A DNA stretch of 64,000 nt from Sternotherus odoratus (Eukaryota > Chordata > Testudines > Kinosternidae). The notes beneath the pieces were generated by a model. That model searched no databases, was not told the origin of the DNA, and saw only the letters and a list, made by a program, of their open reading frames with translations. Where the stretch lies: NCBI GenBank assembly GCA_032164245.1, contig JAVMKO010000006.1:3301001-3365000 (forward strand), read 5' to 3'. Each line of letters opens with the position of its first letter. The first letter of the stretch is position 1. The translations under genes were made by a program, and so were the position numbers. Shown piece by piece: positions 55,613-64,000 of the stretch.

Positions 55613-56245
55613 GAGAGACCGGGCTGGGTGGGTCAGTTGGGGAGGGGGGGGGGTTGGAGGAAAGGAGGTTTGGGGGGGAGAGACCTGGCTGGGTGGGTCA
55701 GTTGGGGGGGGGGGGTTGGAGGAAAGGAGGTTTGGGGGGGAGAGACCTGGCTGGGTGGGTCAGTTGGGGGGGGTTGGAGGAAAGGAGGTTTGGGGGGGAG
55801 AGACCTGGCTGGGTGGGTCAGTTGGGGGGGGGGGTTTGGAGGAAAGGAGGTTTGGGGGGGAGAGACCGGGCTGGGTGGGTCAGTTGGGGGGGGTTGGAGG
55901 AAAGGAGGTTTGGGGGGGAGAGACCTGGCTGGGTGGGTCAGTTGGGGGGGGTTGGAGGAAAGGAGGTTTGGGGGGGAGAGACCGGGCTGGGTGGGTCAGT
56001 TGGGGTGTGGGTGGGAAGGAAGGAGGTTTGGGGGGGAGAGACCGGGCTGGGTGGGTCATTTGGGGGGTGGGTGGGAGGGAAGGAGGTTTTGGGGGGAGAG
56101 ACTGGGCTGGGTGGGTCATTTGGGGGGTGGGTGGGAGGGAAGGAGGTTTTGGGGGGAGAGACGGCTGGGTGGGTCATTTGGGGGGGTGGGAGGGAGGGAA
56201 GGAGGTTTTGGGGGGAGAGACCGGGCTGAGTGGGTCAGTTGGGGG
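55613..56245. repeat. G-rich minisatellite, about 11 units of 58-65 bp
   Basis: GAGAGACC anchors recur at 55613, 55678, 55740, 55798, 55860, 55918, 55976, 56036, 56096, 56156 and 56215. Units share GGCTGGGTGGGTCA and GGAAAGGAGGTTT. G-runs of 5-14 make the plus strand strongly quadruplex-prone. Units 8-11 form a subtype (GGTCATTTGGGG, GGGAGGGAAGGAGG). Open frames of 220-250 codons in all three plus frames reflect absence of stops in the unit, not a gene. Confidence 0.9.
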
Positions 56246-56515
56246 GGGTGTACAGTTGGTTTTTTTTGTTTTGTTTTTTGTTTTTTTGTTTTTTTCAAGT
56301 AAAAAAAAATGTTTAATGGAAAGCTCTGTTACTGTGTTTTTCTTTTTAAACAAAAGCTGTTAATTAGTTTGAAAAACTGTATGAATTGTTTTTTCTAAAC
56401 TAAAACCTCGTTATTTAGGTTTAATTGCAGTGTTGGCACTTTGAAAAAAACAAGTCGTTTTGGTTTGCAGTTTGGGCACTCGGGCTCAAAAAGGTTTGCC
56501 ATCACTGCCCTAGGG

Positions 56516-58319
56516 GATGGTTTGCACACATGGGGGTGGTAGGAAGCAGGAAACTGTGTTTGGTCTCTGGTCCTTACACAGGGTACACTGGTGGCAGGAT
56601 GGATAGGTTCCTTTGCCCTCCCCCACCACCCAGTACAAGAGGCAGAGAGAATCTTAAATTGTTAAATGTGAGAACATAGGGCCCTCTACTCTACTTGAGA
56701 AGTACAGTATGGCCAATGATAGCGTAATCCATATGAACTCGCTAATGGTCTTTGTCTCCCTCTAGTGTCTGGATGCTGTGAGGTTTACGAATCTGCTCCT
56801 GCGCTCAGCAAATGATTCCAGGTTTAGTTCACTAGCAGATACTCCTGTGTGTAGATCTAAAGGTCCTGTATTCAGGTTCATCCTGGGGGCTGGTACACTG
56901 GTAGTTCCCTACCTGCGGCATGTGGTACCCTTAGGGAAAAGCTGCTTTAAAGCCACTTCTGGCCTGAATAAGGACAGATCCTTAGGGCATGCATTCTGGG
57001 TAACCCTTAGATAGCCTTGTTCAGTTGCACTGTGAAGAGGTGAGGATGTGGATCTTAGTCGATGACTTTCCAGTAAAGAAGTTTTGTCTCCTGGCAGGGA
57101 GAACAAACGGCTCTGAATTGCAGACAGTGCAGGTACAGTATCTTACTGAACACAGATTTATCTGAGGTCATGGTCTCAGGGTGCAGCATGGTTAATAGTT
57201 ATCACGTTGGATTTTATTCTCCCCTCCCCCCCAAGAAATTGCTATTTTATCTCATCTTTTGGTAAAATCTTTCCCTACAGATGTGGGATTAAAAGAAAAG
57301 TAACCCCACCAAATGGGGGAGGGGAAGGGTCTAATACAGATAGCTTCCAAGGCAGATGTACTTGGAGCTATTTATGAGTTCCAAATAGGAGTTCTGTTTG
57401 GCATTGGGGCCACAGGGATTGACTGCCGGGAGGAATGTAGATGCTGAGTCTGTGTGGAGAGGGAGAGGGGGTGCAACATCCCTTGATTGGTTCTTCTATC
57501 AGATTTACAGATCAATATTTAATAAAAAAATGGCCAATTAAAGGCTAATACCTTCAAAAGGGTTTTGGAAGCTAACGATTCCATGCCAAGCCACGGTGCT
57601 TGAGGTTTTCCAGCAGCCTTCGCTATCTGCCTCTAATGCCATTATGCAAACTTTGATGGTAAAACCTCTCCTTTAGACAGCTCCCAGTGGTGCAAAGCTG
57701 TTTCGATGGCTAGTTTTCTGCTCAGCTATCACAGAGAGACACAGATCACTGGGTCCAGGTTGGAGACACCAACACACCCAAGCCCTAGTAGCAGTTGTAT
57801 GGTGCTGCTACTCAAAAGTTGGGTGAAAAGTTTGGAAGCCTTTTATAAATTAACTTATTTGCCTGCCTGCAAATTGAATAAAAACAGCGGGTAGGCAAAT
57901 GTAAATTTGCTTTGTTCGACGGTGTTTGTGAGTTCCCTTCCTCTTACTTGCTGTTGGGTACCTGGGTTTGAGCCACTGAAGTCAAGGACATAACTTCCTC
58001 CTCACGCCACCCTCCTGTCCTTACACCTGGGCAAAGCAAACAGTTGGTAAACAGAAAGACCCAAGATCCGCTTTGGCTGAACTAAAGGACATCCCAACCT
58101 TCCCTAGTTAGTGAGTCATGCTGCCTCTCTAGAATAGTCTATTTGGAATCAGTCTGGCTTCCTCCTTGCTGTGATACCAGAATGGCACAATTTAACGGTG
58201 GACTGTCCAAGAATTGATTTACCTCTGATGTCCTGGTATCATCACTGGCCAAAAGGCAACAATAGAGGGTCAAGAGAGAACAGGATAAAGGGAGGAGGAA
58301 GAGGTGAGAGGTATGGGAA
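56516..58319. other. Unassigned stretch
   Basis: No exon or repeat recognised. Confidence 0.4.
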
Positions 58320-58463
58320 ATAAAGCAGGAGGTGACGGGATGGGTCACTTGATGATTACCTGTTCTTTTCATTCCCTCTGGCATTGGCCACTGTCGGAAA
58401 ACAGGATACCGGGCTAGATGGACCTTTGGTCTGAGCCAGTCGGGCCATTCATATGTTCTTAAT
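58320..58463 (+). mobile_element. CR1 3' end (TTCTTATGTTCT subfamily)
   Basis: GACGGGATGGGTCACTTGAT through CTGGCATTGGCCACTGTC to TCATATGTTCTTA. The best-preserved tail of this subfamily in the window. Confidence 0.8.
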
Positions 58464-58714
58464 GCTTGATGTCAAGATTCCACCAGGCATCAAAGAGCAG
58501 GTTATAGGCAGCCAGAGAGAGGGGAGGAGAAATCCAGAGACACACAACTCTTATGCGCTGGAAAAGCCAAACTAATAAGGAGTTTATAGTGACACAAGCT
58601 GGTTTTTCACATTTTCTCTTTGTCAGATGTGGAGTAAGAGCCCAGTTTTGCATCCCAACCACACACAGTCCATGGGGGTGTTGAGTACATATAGAACCTA
58701 AAGTCCTACTCCTA

Positions 58715-59125
58715 ACTAGAGCTGTTGGAACAATTGATCGTTTGTTGGGTTCATGGTCATTTCAAATATAGAAATTAATTAAAACAAATTGTTTTGGGGT
58801 TGACCCCAAAAAATTAATTTTGAAATTTTCAGTTAACCAAAAAGTTGGAAAAAATTGTTTGGGTCAATGTTTTGCCTTATTCCCCAATTTTTTAAATATT
58901 TTTTTAAAAATAAAACTGAAGTCACTTTTCAAACAAAAAGTCATTTGGAATACAAAAGTGAAATGTTTAGTTCTGAAAGAAAATATTTTGACTCTTCTGT
59001 GAACTTGTTTCCGGGCTGAAACAATTTGGTGAAACTGACAAGAATTCACAGACTGTTTTGGTTGACCTACAAATGCACTTTTTCGTGCGTGGGAGGGAAG
59101 TTCTGGATCAACCCCATCACCCAGC
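58715..59125. repeat. Old AT-rich dispersed repeat
   Basis: CTAGAGCTGTTGGAACAAT at one end and CCGGGCTGAAACAATTTGG near the other enclose long AAAATT-rich text, including AATTTTGAAATTTTCAG. Confidence 0.45.
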
Positions 59126-60689
59126 ACTACTCTGACCTGAACAATTGTGCAAATGTCCTTGTTCAAATCAGCACTCTCCGAGACAAACCGCTTTCCCAGT
59201 TTTCACTGCACCTTGTCGCCTGCATTGCTACTGCCCAGGGACTGCAGCAAATGCCTGCGTCATCACTTCCTTACAGTCCCATTTTAGCTGCCTGGTCTGC
59301 ACGGTGAATTTACCCTACCCCAACAAATATCTAAAGTGACAGAAGCAGTGAGGAGTTGAGCAGGCCGTGGTGTTTATGCCGACTTTGCATTCCCTGTAGG
59401 GGCCTCACATTGATTACCCCTTTTTTTATTCGAGTTAAACTCTAGCTCCTGTACAGCACACCAGTAATGCTAAAAGCAGCATGCTTTGCTTTTAAAAAGG
59501 CACTCAATAGTTCTCCCTCCTCCCCCTTTACTTCTACTGTTATGCAGGTGGTGATGATGTACCTGGGAAGTGGTTACAAAGATGATAAAAATAAGCCCAA
59601 GAAATCTTTGTGTCAGTCAAATGTATACAGTCTTATACATTTCCATAAAAATGCCACCTTAATTCAGACTGAGGTAAATGCGTGCAATATGCTCCGTTTG
59701 TCTTTTAAATACCTTATGCAATCAGAAATCAACCTTCCCGATTGATCTGTGTGACTGATTACGTACAAACTATTTAAAACAAAAATCCTTCACTTTAACT
59801 CTGCAATTTGAGACCTTTCTGACTGAACAGCTGTCTGAGTTTTGTTTCCCTCAAAGGCAAAACTCAAACCTTTGCCTGTTATTTAAAGTGACATTTTAAC
59901 CGCATCAAGGTTTTTTTTAACTACCATAAGCCTCACGATGTTTAATTGTTTCTGGTTGAAAAATATGCAAAATGCATTCAAATCTCAGACATTTACACTA
60001 TTTGCTAAACATGTATTCACCCTTTCAGGTATGGTAATAATAGCAGGGATTTTTCACTCAGTTCTCGGTTGCACATCTGAATTAAATGAAAATGATAAAG
60101 CCCTGAACTGCACAGAGCAAAAAGCAGGCTGGTTCGATAGGAGACATTTGGTTTATTTCGATTCAGATGTTATGTTGCACTAGGTCATTCGGAAACCAGA
60201 GAGAGCTCAGATGCTTATCCAGAATGGAATGACATTTCCAATATTGTGACCCGTTCCCCCGCTGCATTGGCAGGTAGGTAGTATGGTGCTATGTAGGTGT
60301 CCGAGAAATACCTATAGTTAGATAAATGCCAGATAAATTCACTTGTATAAGCTAGAGCCTTCCAGGAAAGGCCTGTACCTTAATCCTAGCGCCATGAGAA
60401 CTTGAAGGAGAAATCTGGCCACACCCCTCCTAACAGCAATAGGTCATCTTTACTTCCTAGTTCTGGAAACAACTAGAGCAAAACAAGGGTGGGATCACAC
60501 AGTCAGTGCTGCTCTGGTGACATTTGTAGCCCTTTTGACTCAAGATATTAGGATGGTGTAGGTAAGGTGCACCTCTACCCCAAACCACTCACATATTTGA
60601 GTCCTACTCACACACAAGTCCTTGCTTTTAGGTAATTGACCTGGTATGGTGAATTAAGGGGAAAATCTGCTCTCAAGTGCAATGGAAGC
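59126..60689. other. Unassigned stretch
   Basis: No repeat or exon recognised. An 81-codon frame at 59938-60183 has a hydrophobic middle but no supporting context. Confidence 0.4.
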
Positions 60690-60830
60690 ATCTTCAGCTA
60701 CTCAGAGTTGTTTTGAAGGGCACTCGCCTTGGATGTAGAAGACCCAGGTTCAGGTTCCTGTCCTGTCAGATTCAGATACCTTACCACTGGGCTATTGGTC
60801 ATTTTAGGGTCTTGCCCTCATTTTGTTCCA
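60690..60830 (+). mobile_element. MIR-like tRNA-derived SINE fragment
   Basis: GGGCACTCGCCTTGGATGTA and the B-box-like GGTTCAGGTTCCTGTCC. Similar head to the copy at 28.27 kb. Confidence 0.5.
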
Positions 60831-62046
60831 AAGATTTAGAGTATTCCTGAAAATTACTGCAGTCTGGGTTTTTTGCCAACCCAATCCCGTCCGCAGCAAA
60901 CTATGTTTTACCCTCTCCCCCTATTATGGGAGCAGGTCCCGGGGAACTCATGGAATCCAGTGCCGCTACAGGGCTCTACTGTTTTAATCGTACCAGCATG
61001 TACAAGGTCATGGCTAATAACTAGTCACGTCAGGGGGCAGTAACTGTGTCAGAGGCAGTATGTAACTTGTTTATATTTGGGTATAAAGATGTATCTCAGA
61101 GGGAGTATCTTTGGCCAGCTTCGGGGACAGGGGAAAGTCCCACCATTCACTGAGCTGCATCCATTGTCATCAGCTTACATGTCTTAGTATCCCCGTAGAG
61201 ACTGCCAGGTGCTATTACCGTGCCATATGGGTGCCTTCGTACCTTAACAGATCTTGAGGTCATTGGGTGGTTCGCTTGAGGTCTTCTGTGCAGGCTGTCT
61301 GCACTGAACTGCGGCAGCACACGGAGGACACACACATGCAGCAGTAACTGCGGGCAATTATGCTGTTCACATCCTCCAAAGAGAAAGCAAATCACAACTG
61401 CTGGCCTAGTCAGGCAGTCTGGCTTGCTGTAAATATGCAGCCTGGAAAAAAACAGTGAGGAGGGAGTGTAACATGGGGTCATAGCCCAAGAGCAGGGGCA
61501 GATGAGGAGTTTGAGGCAGTGGGGGTGAGGGTGTCAGTGATGCTGTCCTGATATTTTCGATGATCCCCATGCACATGTGCTCCTGATGTCAACTGTCCAT
61601 AAAATATGACTCTGGGGAGTTGCGTATCATCGGTCTAGACACACCGATGTTTCACCTGTGCGATTAGGGATCCAATACTCATCACGCAGCACTAGTCAAG
61701 GACTTTGATGTTCGTTATCCTCTCCAACCATTTGATGTTATTCATGAGCTCCACACAACACATGTGAAAATGCTCTAGCTGTTTCAAGCCCCTGGTATAG
61801 AGCATAAGAACCTGGGACCAGTGGAGGGTCTGGGCTGCTGACTTTTCTGCAGCTTAGGATGGCTTTCCACTCAAGGTCCCTGTGGAGCTAGGCTTGGCAG
61901 AAAGTACCACCCAGCAAGGAGTTAGTGACAGCCCCCCACAGTCCACTGATTGGCTGAGGCTGGTATTTAAGTGGGGAAAGTATCTGAGCTACAACACAAA
62001 CTGCCTGCCTCTCTGTGTGTCTGATCCAGCCCCTGTTTGCTGTAGA
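60831..62046. other. Unassigned stretch
   Basis: Nothing recognised. Confidence 0.4.
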
Positions 62047-62054
62047 CCCTAGAT

Positions 62055-63043
62055 CAGTGGTTCTCAAACTTTCTGTATTGGCGACCCCTTTTGAACACCA
62101 AGCCTCTGAGTGCCACCCCCCATTAGAAATTAAAAACACATTTTTTTATATTTAACACTATGTTAAATACTAGATTTAAACCCTATTGCTGAAAATGAAT
62201 GTTGTCACTGCTTTTCTCACTGCTTTTAAAGCAAGAGTGAAACATATTTTTATGGAATTAAATATAAGTGGGAAAGTTATTTGTAAGTAAAATTTTATTT
62301 TAATACTTGACAGTAATTAATGACCTGAAGCAATCCGTGGTCAGGGTTCATAGCCTGGGGCAGGAATCGGGATTTGGGGGGCACAGGGGCTCTCAGCCCA
62401 AGCAGGGCTTGTGGTCAGGGCAGCTTGAGGCTCAGGCTCACAGCCACCTGTGGGCACTGGAGATTGGGGCTCCCAGCTAACAGCCCCGCCCCGGGGTCAG
62501 GGCTCGCAGTCCCGCTGCTCCTCTGTGCTGGGGTCCGGACCTGGGGCTCGCAGCTACACTGTTCCAGGCTCACAACCCTGCAGCTCCGGCTCTGAGCTCC
62601 CTGCTCAACCAGGGGTCTGGATTCGCTGCCCAGCCAAGCCAGGGCTCGACGCTCGCCGCCGTGCCGCTGCTCCGGGGTGGGGGCTCGCCGCCCCACTGCA
62701 CCCAGGGGGGGCTGGGGCCTGCCGCACCCGCTCAGGGCTCGCTGCCCTGCTGCTGCTCAGGGCTTGGGGCTCACCCTCCCCCCCTCCCCCCCCCCCCGCC
62801 GCTGCTGCGGGCTTGGGCCTGGCTGCCCCGCCACTGCTCGGGGGCCGGGGCTCACCACTCCGGCCTGCAGTCCGCCGTGGGGGTCAGGACTGGGGCCAGC
62901 AGCCCACCAGGGGCCCGGTCCCCCATCGCGGGGATCGGGCTGGAGCTGGCAGCCCACCGTCAGGGTCGGGGCTTGTTCGCGACCCCCACATAAGCGGGCT
63001 GCGACCCCCTGAGGGGTGGCGACCCCCAGTTTGAGAACCAATG
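62055..63043. mobile_element. hAT-type nonautonomous element with GC-rich repeat core
   Basis: Ends CAGTGGTTCTCAAAC and GTTTGAGAACCAATG (one mismatch). CCCTAGAT is duplicated at 62047-62054 and 63044-63051. Left subterminal GGCGACCCC and right GGGGTGGCGACCCCC are also inverted. The left third is AT-rich; the rest is a degenerate array. Confidence 0.85.
62340..62990. repeat. Degenerate GC-rich tandem array
   Basis: Repeated words GGGGCTCGC, GGGTCAGGGCTCGCAG, CCGCTGCTC and CTGGGGC at irregular ~30-50 bp spacing. Open frames of 93-194 codons over it in several frames are low-complexity artefacts. Confidence 0.75.
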
Positions 63044-63306
63044 CCCTAGATGCTGAGTTCTGACCCCGCTTTGTCCTCAGCATTGCTGTCTATAACCTGG
63101 AACCTGACCCGGACTCCCTAGTATCACGACCCGGCTTGTTCCCGACCCTGCAACTCATCTCTTGGCTGCAATGTAGTGGCTGACGAGTACACAGGCCACT
63201 CACAGCCCATCCCTGACATAGGGCTTCCCTGTGTCACAGCCACAGAGAAGAGAGCGTAAAGCGATTGCACGCGAGGCGGTAATTGTGGGGTGGCGTTGAA
63301 TGCCTC

Positions 63307-63440
63307 TCACATCCCACAGGGGGGGCAACAACGTTGACCACAGGCAGGTGCGGCCTCAGACGTGCGCTGCCTGATTTCGTCATCGATTGTGGCGTTGTTA
63401 GAGGAAGGGCTGCCAAGATAGCAACATTTTCCTACTCTCT
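63307..63440 (-). pseudogene. LINE reverse-transcriptase C-terminal fragment
   Basis: Minus strand CYLGSPSSNNATIDDEIRQR followed by SEAAPACGQ resembles the YLGS...DxEIxxRIxKAxxAF segment found downstream of the catalytic domain in several LINE RTs. Only this motif is left, so the clade is not assigned. Confidence 0.5.
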
Positions 63441-64000
63441 CAAGCAGCGCGTCAGCAATTGCGACTTCAAGCTTGCGCGAGTACAAACAGCCGTGTAGCT
63501 GCGGGAGCACACACAGCAACAGCGGCTATGCATGCGATCTGGCTCAGCCATGTCTCTGATGCCATTAACTCTGCTACTGCAGCCACACCAGTATTTATCC
63601 TTTGCACTGGCATGTGTCCGTGAGCAGGGGACTCGCACCTCTAGCTCATGGTGCAGACATAGCCTTAGAGACCAGAGTTCAACACAGTGCCTGGATTCTG
63701 CACATACCCAGCGGGCTTGGAAATATGTAAGAGCTGAAGGTTGGGTCCAGTTACAGCAGGCTGGTGACTGTCCATCAGTCATAAACAACTCTCTCAATGA
63801 GCATGTAAAAAATTCACACTCCAGCTGCAGCATCGGCCCTTATCCTGGTTTATAACTATCTTCCACCAGGGACACATCTGTGCCCTAGTCTTTTACCCAT
63901 CTCCCTCTCGGACGAGCCAGGAGGGTTCATGTTTACAAACGTTACCTCAGAATCCTCCACTTTGATTTCTTAACAGGACAATAGTTGTAGCATTTCATCG
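63441..64000. other. Unassigned stretch to window edge
   Basis: Overlapping frames on both strands at 63.43-63.86 kb, without recognisable domain. CATGGTGCAGACATAGCCTT (63647-63666) looks like the end of a MITE. Confidence 0.4.

Larger units (their letters stand above)
55163..56507. mobile_element. hAT-type nonautonomous element with expanded internal repeats
   Basis: Ends CAGTGATGGCGAACC and GGTTTGCCATCACTG are inverted repeats. CCCTAGGG is duplicated at 55155-55162 and 56508-56515. The ends resemble those of the hAT at 25.5-27.2 kb (CAGTGGTCGCCAACC). About 60% of the element is two tandem arrays, described separately. No transposase remains. Confidence 0.85.

Noticed and set aside
55555..56363. 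Long glycine-rich open frames (224, 231 and 252 codons) in three plus frames
   Set aside because: They coincide with an 11-unit G-rich minisatellite that lacks stop codons. All three frames are open and unit length is not a multiple of three.
59938..60183. 81-codon frame with hydrophobic segment as small secreted protein
   Set aside because: A single short frame in AT-rich DNA, with no promoter, splice or homology support.
62374..63034. Overlapping GC-rich frames up to 194 codons
   Set aside because: They lie inside the degenerate repeat core of a nonautonomous hAT element, with no domain.

Overview
The window looks like nuclear DNA of a cryptodiran turtle. It is dense in dispersed repeats and has no operon-like gene packing. 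Two copies of a tRNA-headed SINE with a CR1-type tail (near 2.97 kb and 43.7 kb) match what I know of the turtle Cry/polIII SINE. They sit among CR1 LINEs, Penelope-like elements (PLEs), hAT and Tigger DNA transposons, ERV-type LTRs and L2/L3/MIR-like relics. I found no host gene with a believable exon structure in place. The window is best read as intergenic or intronic DNA whose recognisable content is almost all transposable elements. Family names come from memory of motifs, not from a database search.

Layout. 0-1.6 kb: 5' half of a Tigger element on the minus strand, its transposase broken by one in-frame stop. 2.2-4.9 kb: an LTR split by a PLE that is itself split by a SINE, followed by a CR1 split by another CR1. 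9.5-19.3 kb: LTR relics, CR1 and PLE pieces, and a decayed hAT transposase at 16.4-18.9 kb that was split by an LTR which later received a short PLE. 20.9-29.5 kb: a palindromic PLE insertion, LTRs, CTACACTA-type MITEs, and a fairly young hAT transposase at 25.5-27.2 kb. 29.5-38 kb: mostly unrecognised sequence. 38.2-40 kb: a 1.8 kb CR1 with a broken reverse transcriptase. 41-47.3 kb: PLE insertions, a SINE, an L2-like RT and a three-level nest at 46 kb. 47.7-49.6 kb: a MITE, then a 1.46 kb hAT-type element that carries a protein kinase C first-exon fragment. 52-63.4 kb: MITEs and two hAT-type elements whose centres have grown into GC-rich tandem repeats.

Most notable. (1) The element at 48,167-49,623 has matching termini and a near-perfect 8-bp target duplication. 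Inside it, on the minus strand, lies a recognisable but decayed first exon of a conventional PKC, closest in memory to PRKCG, with its splice-donor end present three times. This looks like host-gene capture by a DNA transposon (Pack-type). (2) Several PLE copies carry the two core boxes of a hammerhead ribozyme, and two copies are head-to-head palindromes with clean 12-13 bp target duplications. (3) Three separate hAT-type nonautonomous elements contain expanded GC-rich or purine-rich repeats. (4) Four nested insertion series give a relative chronology of the repeat families.
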